From positions 1-5,215 of the forward strand of contig CAMLDH010000291.1 of assembly GCA_946478765.1 (NCBI GenBank): 5,215 nucleotides of DNA, given 5' to 3'. This document shows positions 1-5,215 of this stretch, one piece after another; position 1 is the stretch's first letter, and each line of letters opens with the position of its first letter. The DNA comes from an uncultured Oxalobacteraceae bacterium. GTDB taxonomy: Bacteria; Pseudomonadota; Gammaproteobacteria; Burkholderiales; Burkholderiaceae. The position numbers were made by a program, and so were the translations under genes. The notes under the pieces were generated by a model. The model was not told the DNA's origin. It did no database searches and saw only the letters and a list, made by a program, of their open reading frames with translations.

Positions 1-44
1 CACCGAGATCTACACTCTTTCCCTACACGACGCTCTTCCGATCT
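1..44 (+). other. Illumina P5/TruSeq adapter remnant (sequencing artefact)
   Basis: These bases match, without a mismatch against the adapter as I remember it, the last 44 bases of the 58-base Illumina P5/TruSeq universal adapter, ending in the diagnostic GCTCTTCCGATCT at 32-44. It is library-construction sequence left on a contig end and not part of the organism. Native DNA should start at position 45. No biological feature should be called here, and any gene running leftward past position 45 is artificially cut. Confidence 0.97.
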
Positions 45-84
45 CATGGACGTGCTCTTCGTTATCGACCGGTGCGCCGTTCAT
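45..84 (-). CDS. 5' end of an unidentified gene, truncated by adapter, coupled to the DUF488 gene
   Basis: An ATG at 84-82 on the minus strand overlaps the TGA stop of the DUF488 gene as ATGA, the usual arrangement of translationally coupled operon genes. A strong Shine-Dalgarno sequence, GGAGG (96-92), lies 7 nt upstream, inside the DUF488 coding sequence. Thirteen codons can be read, MNGAPVDNEEHVH, plus one further base, before the adapter begins at 44. The peptide is acidic and hydrophilic, with no signal peptide or membrane segment visible. It is too short for a family assignment, so the function is unknown. The call rests on the start signal and overlap, not on homology; a chance ATG with a chance SD is the alternative. 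Confidence 0.55.
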
Positions 85-485
85 CTCGTTGCCTCCGGTG
101 CGGATGTCGGCTTGATCTTCCTGCCCAGAATGCAATCCCGCAGTACCATCGCATGGTTATGGATTTCATCATGCGCGGAATAGACGAGCGTGATCGGTCC
201 CTGACGCGCCAATGCGCGCAATTGTTCTAGCTGGTCGGCATGCCGATGCACTTCCTCGGCATAACGTAACTGAAACTCTTGCCAGTGCGCCGGATCGTGT
301 CCGAACCACTTTCGCAGCGCCGCGCTGGGCGCGATATCTTTTGCCCATCGATCCAGTGCCGCATCAATTTTTGTGACGCCGCGCGGCCATAAGCGGTCGA
401 CCAATATTCGGATGCCGTCGTCGCTGGCAGCGGGTTCATACACCCGCTTCAGCTTGACATTGCTTGTCTTGATTTTGTTACTCAT
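81..485 (-). CDS. DUF488 domain protein (YeaO-like)
   Basis: A complete 134-residue protein covering the whole DUF488 domain; relatives such as E. coli YeaO are about 115-120 residues. Hallmarks in order: KRVYEP (13-18), RILVDRLWPRG (26-36), DRWAKDIAPS (45-54), LRKWFGHDP (58-66), W68, and a C-terminal YSAHDEIHNHA block (102-112). There is no signal peptide or membrane segment, so it is probably cytoplasmic. The biochemical role of the family is not established, and none is claimed here. I chose the ATG at 485-483 because the family block starts about 13 residues later; an in-frame TTG at 506-504 would add seven residues. Neither start has a good Shine-Dalgarno sequence. The stop overlaps the start of a following gene (ATGA), so it is probably the first or an internal gene of a leftward operon. 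It lies 424 bp downstream of the ThDP enzyme on the same strand, but the repeat element between them makes co-transcription doubtful. Confidence 0.93.
   Translation of the reverse strand: MSNKIKTSNVKLKRVYEPAASDDGIRILVDRLWPRGVTKIDAALDRWAKDIAPSAALRKWFGHDPAHWQEFQLRYAEEVHRHADQLEQLRALARQGPITLVYSAHDEIHNHAMVLRDCILGRKIKPTSAPEATR
92..96 (-). promoter_or_regulatory. Shine-Dalgarno site GGAGG for the truncated downstream gene
   Basis: Read on the minus strand this is GGAGG, a core match to the anti-SD of 16S rRNA, with a 7-nt spacer to the ATG at 84-82. It lies within the last codons of the DUF488 gene, which fits translational coupling across the ATGA overlap. It is the strongest ribosome site in the window and is the main reason to call the truncated gene. 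Confidence 0.6.
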
Positions 486-576
486 TGCCGGTGGACCAGG
501 CTGCAATGAACTTTGTCAGCGCGATCAGCAGATGACTGATCAGCGCCGCGTAGACGGATCTTTGCGCGCCTGTGTT

Positions 577-845
577 CATTTTCCTTACGGGGCTAATCTG
601 TGCACACATCTTTGCAATACCTTGTATTGGTCGTGGGCGGGTTCTTGGGTTCAATTTTTCTACCCATTTTCCCCGTCATTCCCGCGAAGGCGGGAATCCA
701 TGGGCCGGCAAATCGAGCACACGCCCTATGGATTCCCGCCTTCGCGGGAATGACGGGTAACTTTTTGAGAAAATTTACCCCAGACACCCGCATGCGAAAA
801 CATGTTGCAAACTTGTGTGCATAGAGTAGCCCTGCGGGGATATTG
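577..845. repeat. Composite imperfect inverted repeat of about 270 bp (MITE/BIME-like)
   Basis: Two diverged copies of a roughly 120-bp unit face each other. The outer 41 bases of the left copy (577-617) align without gaps to the reverse complement of 805-845 at 31 of 41 positions, including shared TGCACACA and TTTGCAA blocks. Further inward the similarity continues with small gaps (left GCGGGTTCTTGGGTTCAA, right GCGGGTGTCTGGGGTAAA, both followed by a T-rich run). At the centre lie two perfect 30-bp inverted arms (672-701 and 728-757). The layout resembles a non-autonomous palindromic element or a pair of REP-type repeats. No transposase is present, and I see no clear target-site duplication. 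It lies between two genes on the same strand and could fold in RNA to attenuate read-through. Confidence 0.75.
672..757. repeat. Inverted pair of dRS3-like repeats (BIME-like), possible transcription terminator
   Basis: The left arm 672-701 and right arm 728-757 are perfect 30-bp inverted complements around a 26-base loop. The stem can extend by four pairs (GGGC 702-705 with GCCC 723-726) past a single bulged base. Each arm also folds alone: ATTCCCGC-N4-GCGGGAAT at 678-697 and 732-751. The ATTCCC-N8-GGGAAT form is that of the Neisseria dRS3 repeat and of similar repeats scattered through many beta- and gammaproteobacterial genomes. As RNA it would be very stable in either direction, so it may limit read-through from the ThDP enzyme gene or protect its 3' end; no long T-run follows, so a classical intrinsic terminator is not clear. 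Confidence 0.88.
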
Positions 846-854
846 CGGGGATAT
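833..854 (+). repeat. Perfect 11-bp tandem duplication
   Basis: The unit TGCGGGGATAT occurs twice with no spacing (833-843 and 844-854). It sits at the right edge of the composite inverted repeat. It could be slippage or a footprint of the element's insertion, but no matching copy is seen at the left edge. It is non-coding. Confidence 0.85.
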
Positions 855-909
855 TGATCTCGCGCCTTCATGGAACCCCGTTGCGCAATCCGGCTTGGCC
901 GTCCTGGCA

Positions 910-2706
910 TCACTGCGGTTTGGCAGACGGCGGGAACCAGTTTTCCCATATCTCCTTGGTCGAGGCCTTGATGATGGCGATCGAATCGGCGTCGCCTTTG
1001 ATCAGCGCCGACAGGTAGGCCTTCGCTTCCTTCATCGAAATATCCGGCGGCAACGGCGGCACATTGGGATCGGTGACCATCTCCAGCAGGCAGGGCCGAT
1101 CGGCCGACAACGCCTGATCCCAGGCCGGCCCGATGTCTTCCGGGCGATTGACGCGGATGCCGCGCAGGCCGAGCAGATCGGCGTAGCCGGCGTAAGGGAA
1201 ATCCGGGACTTCCTGCGACGGGATGTAGCGCGGATCGCCTTCCATTGCGCGCTGCTCCCACGTGACCTGGTTCAGGTCGCCGTTGTTCAATACCATCACG
1301 ACCAGACGCGGATCGCGCCAGGTTTTCCAATGTTTCGCGATCGTGATCAAGCCGTTCAAGCCATTCATTTGCATCGCGCCGTCGCCGACCATCGCGATCA
1401 CATGGCGCTCCGGGTAGGCGAATTTGGCGGCGATCGCATACGGCACGCCGGGTCCCATCGTCGCCAGTCCGCCCGACAAGCTGGCCATCATGCCGCGCCG
1501 CATCTTGATGTCGCGCGCATACCAGTTGGCGGCCGAACCGGAGTCGCAGGTCAGGATGCAATTGTCCGGCAGGCGCGGCGATAATTCCCAGAACACGCGC
1601 TGCGGATTGATCGGGGTGGCATCGTTCATGGCACGGCCTTCCAGCACGCGCCACCAGCGCCGCACGTCTTCTTCGATGTCCGCTTGCCAGGCGCGATCGG
1701 TCTTGCGTTCCAGCAGCGGGATCAGCGCGCGCAAGGTTTTCTTCGAATCGCCGATCAGGTTGTATTCCATCGGATAGCGCAAGCTGGCCATCTTGCCGTC
1801 GATCTCGATTTGCACGCCGCGCGCCTGGCCTTCCTTCGGCAAAAACTCGGAATAGGGGAAGCTCGAACCGACCATCAGCAATGTGTCGCAGGCATTCATC
1901 ATGTTCCAGCTCGGCCTGGTGCCCAGCAAGCCGATCGCGCCGGTGACGAACGGCAGATCGTCCGGCACTGCCGCTTTGCCGAGCAATGCCTTGGCAATGC
2001 CGGCGCCGAGAATATCCGCCGTCTCGATCAGTTCATCGGTCGCATGCAAGGCGCCGGCGCCCGCCAGGATCGCCACTTTTTTCCCGCGATTCAATATGTC
2101 TGCCGCCTGCCTCAGCGCATCGTTACTCGGAACGGTGCTGTGCGCGACGGCGCCGATGCCGGAGTGCACGGTGCCGTGTTCGCGCAGCGGCGTTTCGACC
2201 GCATCGAGATCCTGCACATCGTTGGGCAGGATGATGCAGGTGACGGTGCGCTGTTCTTGCGCGATCCGCATGGCACGATCGACCAGATGCCGCAACTGGG
2301 CCGGCGTCGTTACCATGTGCACATATTCATGCGCGACATCCTTGAACAACGAAATCAAGTCGACTTCCTGTTGATAGTCGCCGCCGATGGCGGCGCGCTT
2401 TTGCTGACCGACAATCGCCACTACCGGTTGATGGTCGAGCTTGGCGTCGTACAAACCATTCAATAAATGGATCGCGCCCGGCCCCGACGTCGCAAGGCAT
2501 ACGCCGACTTCTCCGGTGAACTTTGCATGCGCGGTCGCCATGAAGGCGGCGAGTTCTTCATGGCGCGTCTGAATGAATTCGATTGCGTCCTGCCGGCCAA
2601 GCGCGCCCATGATGCCGTTGATGCCGTCGCCCGGATAGCCGAAGATGCGCCTGATGTTCCACTGGCCGAGCCGCTGTAGTAAAAAATCCCCCACCGTTGT
2701 TGCCAT
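910..2706 (-). CDS. Thiamine-diphosphate-dependent enzyme, pyruvate oxidase (PoxB)/acetolactate synthase-like
   Basis: A complete 598-residue protein with the three-domain ThDP fold. The N-terminal PYR domain (about 1-165) carries GYPGDG (23-28), the catalytic glutamate E50 in TRHEE, and SGPG (74-77). The central domain (about 190-330) contains ILAGAGAL (213-220). The C-terminal PP domain (about 365-550) holds the ThDP/metal motif, GDG at 441-443 through NN at 474-475. RHEE, rather than the RHEQ usual in acetolactate synthase, and the surrounding residues resemble pyruvate oxidase, so the likely reaction is decarboxylation of pyruvate or another 2-oxoacid, perhaps with electrons passed to FAD and quinone; the substrate is not proven. 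It is somewhat longer than E. coli PoxB (572), with an insertion before NN and a polar C-terminal tail (about 550-598) that might be a membrane or partner contact. The ATG at 2706-2704 is chosen over an upstream TTG (2739) because AAGAGGT (2719-2713) is well placed and the family N-terminus begins here. It diverges from the FAD/Fe-S dehydrogenase. Confidence 0.93.
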   Translation of the reverse strand: MATTVGDFLLQRLGQWNIRRIFGYPGDGINGIMGALGRQDAIEFIQTRHEELAAFMATAHAKFTGEVGVCLATSGPGAIHLLNGLYDAKLDHQPVVAIVGQQKRAAIGGDYQQEVDLISLFKDVAHEYVHMVTTPAQLRHLVDRAMRIAQEQRTVTCIILPNDVQDLDAVETPLREHGTVHSGIGAVAHSTVPSNDALRQAADILNRGKKVAILAGAGALHATDELIETADILGAGIAKALLGKAAVPDDLPFVTGAIGLLGTRPSWNMMNACDTLLMVGSSFPYSEFLPKEGQARGVQIEIDGKMASLRYPMEYNLIGDSKKTLRALIPLLERKTDRAWQADIEEDVRRWWRVLEGRAMNDATPINPQRVFWELSPRLPDNCILTCDSGSAANWYARDIKMRRGMMASLSGGLATMGPGVPYAIAAKFAYPERHVIAMVGDGAMQMNGLNGLITIAKHWKTWRDPRLVVMVLNNGDLNQVTWEQRAMEGDPRYIPSQEVPDFPYAGYADLLGLRGIRVNRPEDIGPAWDQALSADRPCLLEMVTDPNVPPLPPDISMKEAKAYLSALIKGDADSIAIIKASTKEIWENWFPPSAKPQ

Positions 2707-2712
2707 GGCATT

Positions 2713-2719
2713 ACCTCTT
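2713..2719 (-). promoter_or_regulatory. Ribosome binding site that decides the ThDP enzyme start
   Basis: Read on the minus strand this is AAGAGGT, with the AGAGG core 7 nt from the ATG at 2706-2704. This supports that ATG over the in-frame TTG at 2739, which would add eleven residues (beginning MTMLLWTRGN) not expected in the family. A second ATG at 2711-2709 is out of frame. Confidence 0.7.
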
Positions 2720-2747
2720 GTCCATAAAAGCATTGTCAATCTCTGGG

Positions 2748-2771
2748 TTTTGCAAAATGCATACCATTTTG
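2748..2771. promoter_or_regulatory. Candidate operator: nested palindromes TTTTGCAAAA and CAAAATG-N5-CATTTTG
   Basis: CAAAATG (2753-2759) and CATTTTG (2765-2771) are perfect 7-bp inverted arms around the 5-base spacer CATAC. The left arm overlaps a perfect 10-bp palindrome TTTTGCAAAA (2748-2757). The 12-bp centre-to-centre spacing is compatible with a dimeric helix-turn-helix regulator. It lies about 50-65 bp upstream of the ThDP enzyme start, where it could cover or adjoin a leftward promoter, and about 200 bp from the rightward start. The regulator is unknown and no regulator gene is present in the window. Confidence 0.45.
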
Positions 2772-2974
2772 GCGTGCGGGATCGCGCTGATTATTGACAG
2801 AGACGCCATCGGGACGACGCAATGCTGCGGATGTAAAACCTGCGCTCTCCGTGTAGATACTGCATTCCTGTCATGACGCGCTGCAGACGGCGATCGCGCG
2901 GCATGCGATGTGCTTGTTGAATTCATTTCAAGCATGTCATCGCTCATGACCTTGGCTTCGCTGCAATCGACTAT

Positions 2975-5215
2975 ATGCATAGAGAAAATTTATCCCCGAT
3001 TCAATTTCCCGAACATGCGGCCGATGCACTGGCTGCCGAGATTCGGCGCCGCATTCAGGGCGAGGTGCGCTTCGATTCCGGCAGCCGTGCGCTGTATGCG
3101 ACCGATGCATCCAATTACCGCCAGGCGCCGATCGGCGTCGTGATTCCGCGCAACAAGGAGGATGTGGTCGAGACGATTGCCGCGTGTAAAAAGCATGGCG
3201 CGCCGGTGCTGTCGCGCGGCGGCGGCACCAGCCTTGCCGGGCAATGCTGCAATGTCGCGGTCGTGATGGACATGTCGAAGTATTTGAATCGCGTCATCGA
3301 CATCGATCCGGTTGCCAAAACCGCGCGCGTCGAGCCCGGCGTCGTGCTCGACCATTTGCGCGATGCCGCCGAACGCTTCCATTTGACCTTTGCGCCCGAT
3401 CCCGCCACGCATACGCATAACACGCTGGGCGGCATGATCGGCAACAATTCCTGCGGTCCGCATTCGGTGATGGCGGGACGCACATCCGACAATATCGTCG
3501 AACTGGAGATCGTCACGTATGAAGGCGTGCGCATGCGGGTCGGCGCCACCGATGATGCGCAATTCGCGCGCATCATCGAGGAAGGCGGTCCGCGCGCCGA
3601 CATCCATGCCCGTCTCAAAACCCTGCGCGATACGTACGCGGATGATATCCGCCGCCGCTTTCCCCGGATTCCGCGTCGTGTATCCGGCTATAACCTGGAC
3701 GATCTGTTGCCCGAAAACGGCTTTCACGTGGCCCGTGCGCTGGTCGGCTCGGAAGGCACATGCGTGACGATTCTGGAGGCAACGGTGCAACTGGTGGACA
3801 GCCCGCCGGTGCGTTCGCTGCTGGTGCTCGGCTATCCGAATATCTGCAGCGCGGCCGATCATGCGGCCGAACTGGTCGAACGGGGCCCGATTGCCTTGGA
3901 GGGGATGGACGAGGGTCTGGTCAACGACATGACAATCAGCGGCATCCATCCGGACGATGCCAAGCTGCTGCCGAAGGGAAAAGGGTGGCTGATGCTCGAA
4001 TTCGGCGGACAGACCCGACAGGAAGCCGATGACAAGGCGCGCAAGCTGATGGCATTTCTGCGCGAACAGAGTGCGCCGCCGTCGATGAAGCTGTTCGATA
4101 ACGAGGATGAAGAGAAAAGAATATGGGGTGTGCGGGAATCGAGCCTGGGCGCGACTGCCCATGTGCCGCACAAGCGCCTGACGTGGGAAGGCTGGGAAGA
4201 TTCCGCCGTCCCGCCTGACAAGCTCGGCGATTATTTACGCGCATTCCTGGCGCTGCTGAAGAAATATCATTATCGCGGCGACATCTACGGCCACTTCGGT
4301 CAGGGTTGCCTGCACGTGCGCATCGATTACGATTTGCGCACCGCGGAAGGGATACGGCATTTTCACGACTTTGTCAGCGAGGCCGCCGATACGGTGGCGC
4401 TGTTTGGCGGGTCGTTGTCAGGCGAACATGGCGACGGCCAGTCGCGTGCGGAATTCCTGCCGAAAATGTTCGGGCCGGACCTGGTGCATGCGTTCGAGCT
4501 TTTCAAAGGGATCTGGGACCCCGCATGGAAGATGAACCCCGGCAAGGTCGTGCGCCCGTATCGGCAGACCGAGAACCTGCGGCTCGGCACCGATTACAAT
4601 CCGCCGCAAGTCGTCACCTTCTTCAAATACCTTGATGACGACGGCGACTTCGGCCGCACCAGTTTGCGTTGCGTCGGCGTGGGCGAATGCCGGCGCAGCA
4701 GCAAGGGCACGATGTGCCCGAGTTACCGCGCGACCGGCGAAGAAAAGCATTCGACCCGCGGGCGCGCCCGTCTCTTGTTCGAGATGTTGCACGGCGATGT
4801 CATCAAGGGCGGCTGGCGCGAAGACACCGTTGCCGATGCATTGCATCTTTGCCTGTCCTGCAAAGGCTGCAAGGGCGATTGCCCGGTCAGTGTCGACATG
4901 GCGACCTATAAGGCGGAATTCCATGCGCATTACTACAAGGGACGATTGCGCCCGCGCAGTGCATACGCATTCGGCTGGATCGATCGCTGGGCCAGGCTGG
5001 CGTCGCATATGCCGGGCGTGGTCAACTTTCTGACGCAAACGCCGGGCTTTTCCCATCTCGCCAAAGCCGTCGCCGGTGTGGCGCCGCAGCGGCGGATTCC
5101 GGCGTTTGCCGCAACCTCGTTCAAGCAATGGTTTGCGCAGCGCCCGGTGCGCAACGCCGGCAGTGCGCAGGTCATGCTGTGGCCCGACACGTTCAACAAT
5201 TATTTTCAGCCGCAG
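2975..5215 (+). CDS. FAD- and [4Fe-4S]-binding dehydrogenase, D-lactate/D-2-hydroxyacid type (GlcD-GlpC fusion, YdiJ-like), 3' end outside window
   Basis: 747 codons are open to the right edge; such fusions are usually about 1000 residues, so roughly a quarter is missing. The N-terminal FAD-binding domain (about 40-275) carries RGGGTSLAGQ (81-90), GGMIGNNSCG (152-161) and ALVGSEGT (255-262). The FAD-oxidase C domain (to about 530) has VRESS (386-390), whose R387 probably binds the carboxylate, GHFGQGCLH (439-447) and GEHGDGQSRAEF (483-494). H440, H447 and E484 fit the metal ligands and H485 the catalytic histidine of D-2-hydroxyglutarate/D-lactate dehydrogenases. A ferredoxin-like part follows: C566-x5-C572-x8-C581-P and the classical C626-xx-C629-xx-C632-xxx-C636-P. 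The last residues, LWPDTFNNYF (735-744), look like the start of the GlpC cysteine-rich half. It probably oxidises a D-2-hydroxyacid to the 2-oxoacid and passes electrons on through Fe-S clusters; the substrate is unproven. The ATG at 2975 is the only ATG, GTG or TTG after the in-frame stop at 2918-2920, although no good Shine-Dalgarno sequence precedes it. Confidence 0.93.
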   Translation, partial: MHRENLSPIQFPEHAADALAAEIRRRIQGEVRFDSGSRALYATDASNYRQAPIGVVIPRNKEDVVETIAACKKHGAPVLSRGGGTSLAGQCCNVAVVMDMSKYLNRVIDIDPVAKTARVEPGVVLDHLRDAAERFHLTFAPDPATHTHNTLGGMIGNNSCGPHSVMAGRTSDNIVELEIVTYEGVRMRVGATDDAQFARIIEEGGPRADIHARLKTLRDTYADDIRRRFPRIPRRVSGYNLDDLLPENGFHVARALVGSEGTCVTILEATVQLVDSPPVRSLLVLGYPNICSAADHAAELVERGPIALEGMDEGLVNDMTISGIHPDDAKLLPKGKGWLMLEFGGQTRQEADDKARKLMAFLREQSAPPSMKLFDNEDEEKRIWGVRESSLGATAHVPHKRLTWEGWEDSAVPPDKLGDYLRAFLALLKKYHYRGDIYGHFGQGCLHVRIDYDLRTAEGIRHFHDFVSEAADTVALFGGSLSGEHGDGQSRAEFLPKMFGPDLVHAFELFKGIWDPAWKMNPGKVVRPYRQTENLRLGTDYNPPQVVTFFKYLDDDGDFGRTSLRCVGVGECRRSSKGTMCPSYRATGEEKHSTRGRARLLFEMLHGDVIKGGWREDTVADALHLCLSCKGCKGDCPVSVDMATYKAEFHAHYYKGRLRPRSAYAFGWIDRWARLASHMPGVVNFLTQTPGFSHLAKAVAGVAPQRRIPAFAATSFKQWFAQRPVRNAGSAQVMLWPDTFNNYFQPQ

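Larger units (their letters stand above)
486..909. other. Gene-free interval between the DUF488 gene and the ThDP enzyme gene
   Basis: I see no credible coding sequence in this 424-bp stretch. Short open frames crossing it translate the repeat and give the low-complexity peptides typical of such elements (for example VIPAKAGIH and WIPAFAGMTG), so they are spurious. About 270 bp of it is the composite inverted repeat described separately. The promoter of the DUF488 gene should lie between about 486 and 576 if that gene is transcribed alone, but I found no convincing -35/-10 pair there. No simple hairpin followed by a T-run is visible directly after the ThDP enzyme stop at 910. Confidence 0.7.
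2707..2974. promoter_or_regulatory. Divergent control region between ThDP enzyme and FAD/Fe-S dehydrogenase genes
   Basis: This 268-bp interval must hold promoters for both genes. An inverted repeat at 2753-2771 is annotated separately. On the plus strand TTGACA (2794-2799) is followed after 18 nt by a weak CGCAAT (2818-2823), a tentative promoter for the rightward gene with a leader of about 145 nt. A second, looser inverted repeat, TGCTTG-N12-CAAGCA (2911-2934, with TTGAA-N5-TTCAA inside), lies about 40 nt before the rightward ATG. For the leftward gene I found no convincing -35/-10 pair. No protein-coding content is credible here. Confidence 0.5.

Noticed and set aside
518..545. Repeated GATCAGC words (possible small operator)
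   Set aside because: CTGATCAG is self-complementary and short, so the repetition is likely by chance; it is not placed against any promoter I can recognise.
672..757. CRISPR-like repeat pair
   Set aside because: There are only two copies, in opposite orientation, with one 26-base interval; CRISPR repeats are direct and multiple.
572..824. Small plus-strand open frames across the inverted repeat
   Set aside because: They are translations of the dRS3-like repeat, a common source of spurious hypothetical proteins.
593..1654. Long minus-strand open frame of 353 codons
   Set aside because: It overlaps the ThDP enzyme in another frame on the same strand and ends in translated repeat sequence (VIPAKAGIH, WIPAFAGMTG). 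No domain is recognisable.
2734..2739. TTGACA on the minus strand, an exact -35 consensus
   Set aside because: A matching -10 (GGTAAT after 18 nt) would overlap the ribosome site and start transcription inside the ThDP enzyme coding sequence, so it is probably chance.
2711..2980. Minus-strand open frame of 89 codons in the divergent intergenic region
   Set aside because: It begins over the start of the rightward gene, has no ribosome site or recognisable content, and occupies the region expected to hold both promoters.
2990..4171. Minus-strand open frame of 393 codons
   Set aside because: It is antisense to the FAD/Fe-S dehydrogenase, rich in His, Arg and Ala as expected for the reverse of a GC-rich gene, and has no recognisable motif.

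Overview
The window reads as a contig end from a moderately GC-rich proteobacterium. The style of the proteins and a dRS3-like intergenic repeat suggest a betaproteobacterium, possibly Oxalobacteraceae-like; that placement is an inference. The first 44 bases are not genomic: they match the 3' 44 bases of the Illumina P5/TruSeq universal adapter from memory, so native DNA starts at about position 45.

Layout: (i) 1-44 adapter. (ii) 45-84, minus strand: the first 13 codons of an unidentified gene, cut off by the adapter; its start overlaps the preceding stop as ATGA and has a strong GGAGG ribosome site. (iii) 81-485, minus strand: a complete DUF488 (YeaO-like) protein. (iv) 486-909: a gene-free stretch dominated by a roughly 270-bp composite inverted repeat (577-845) with two perfect 30-bp inverted copies of a dRS3-like repeat at its core. 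(v) 910-2706, minus strand: a 598-residue thiamine-diphosphate enzyme of the pyruvate oxidase (PoxB)/acetolactate synthase superfamily. (vi) 2707-2974: a divergent intergenic region with a CAAAATG-N5-CATTTTG inverted repeat that could be an operator. (vii) 2975 to the right edge, plus strand: 747 codons, open at the 3' end, of a large FAD- and iron-sulfur-containing dehydrogenase of the D-lactate/D-2-hydroxyacid (GlcD-GlpC fusion, YdiJ-like) type.

The two large enzymes diverge from a shared control region. A plausible joint role is oxidation of a D-2-hydroxyacid such as D-lactate to a 2-oxoacid (FAD/Fe-S enzyme), then oxidative decarboxylation of the 2-oxoacid (ThDP enzyme). Substrates and electron acceptors cannot be read from the sequence. 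No clearly new multi-gene system is visible. The most unusual genomic items are the composite inverted repeat, the adapter-truncated coupled gene and the palindromic site between the divergent genes.
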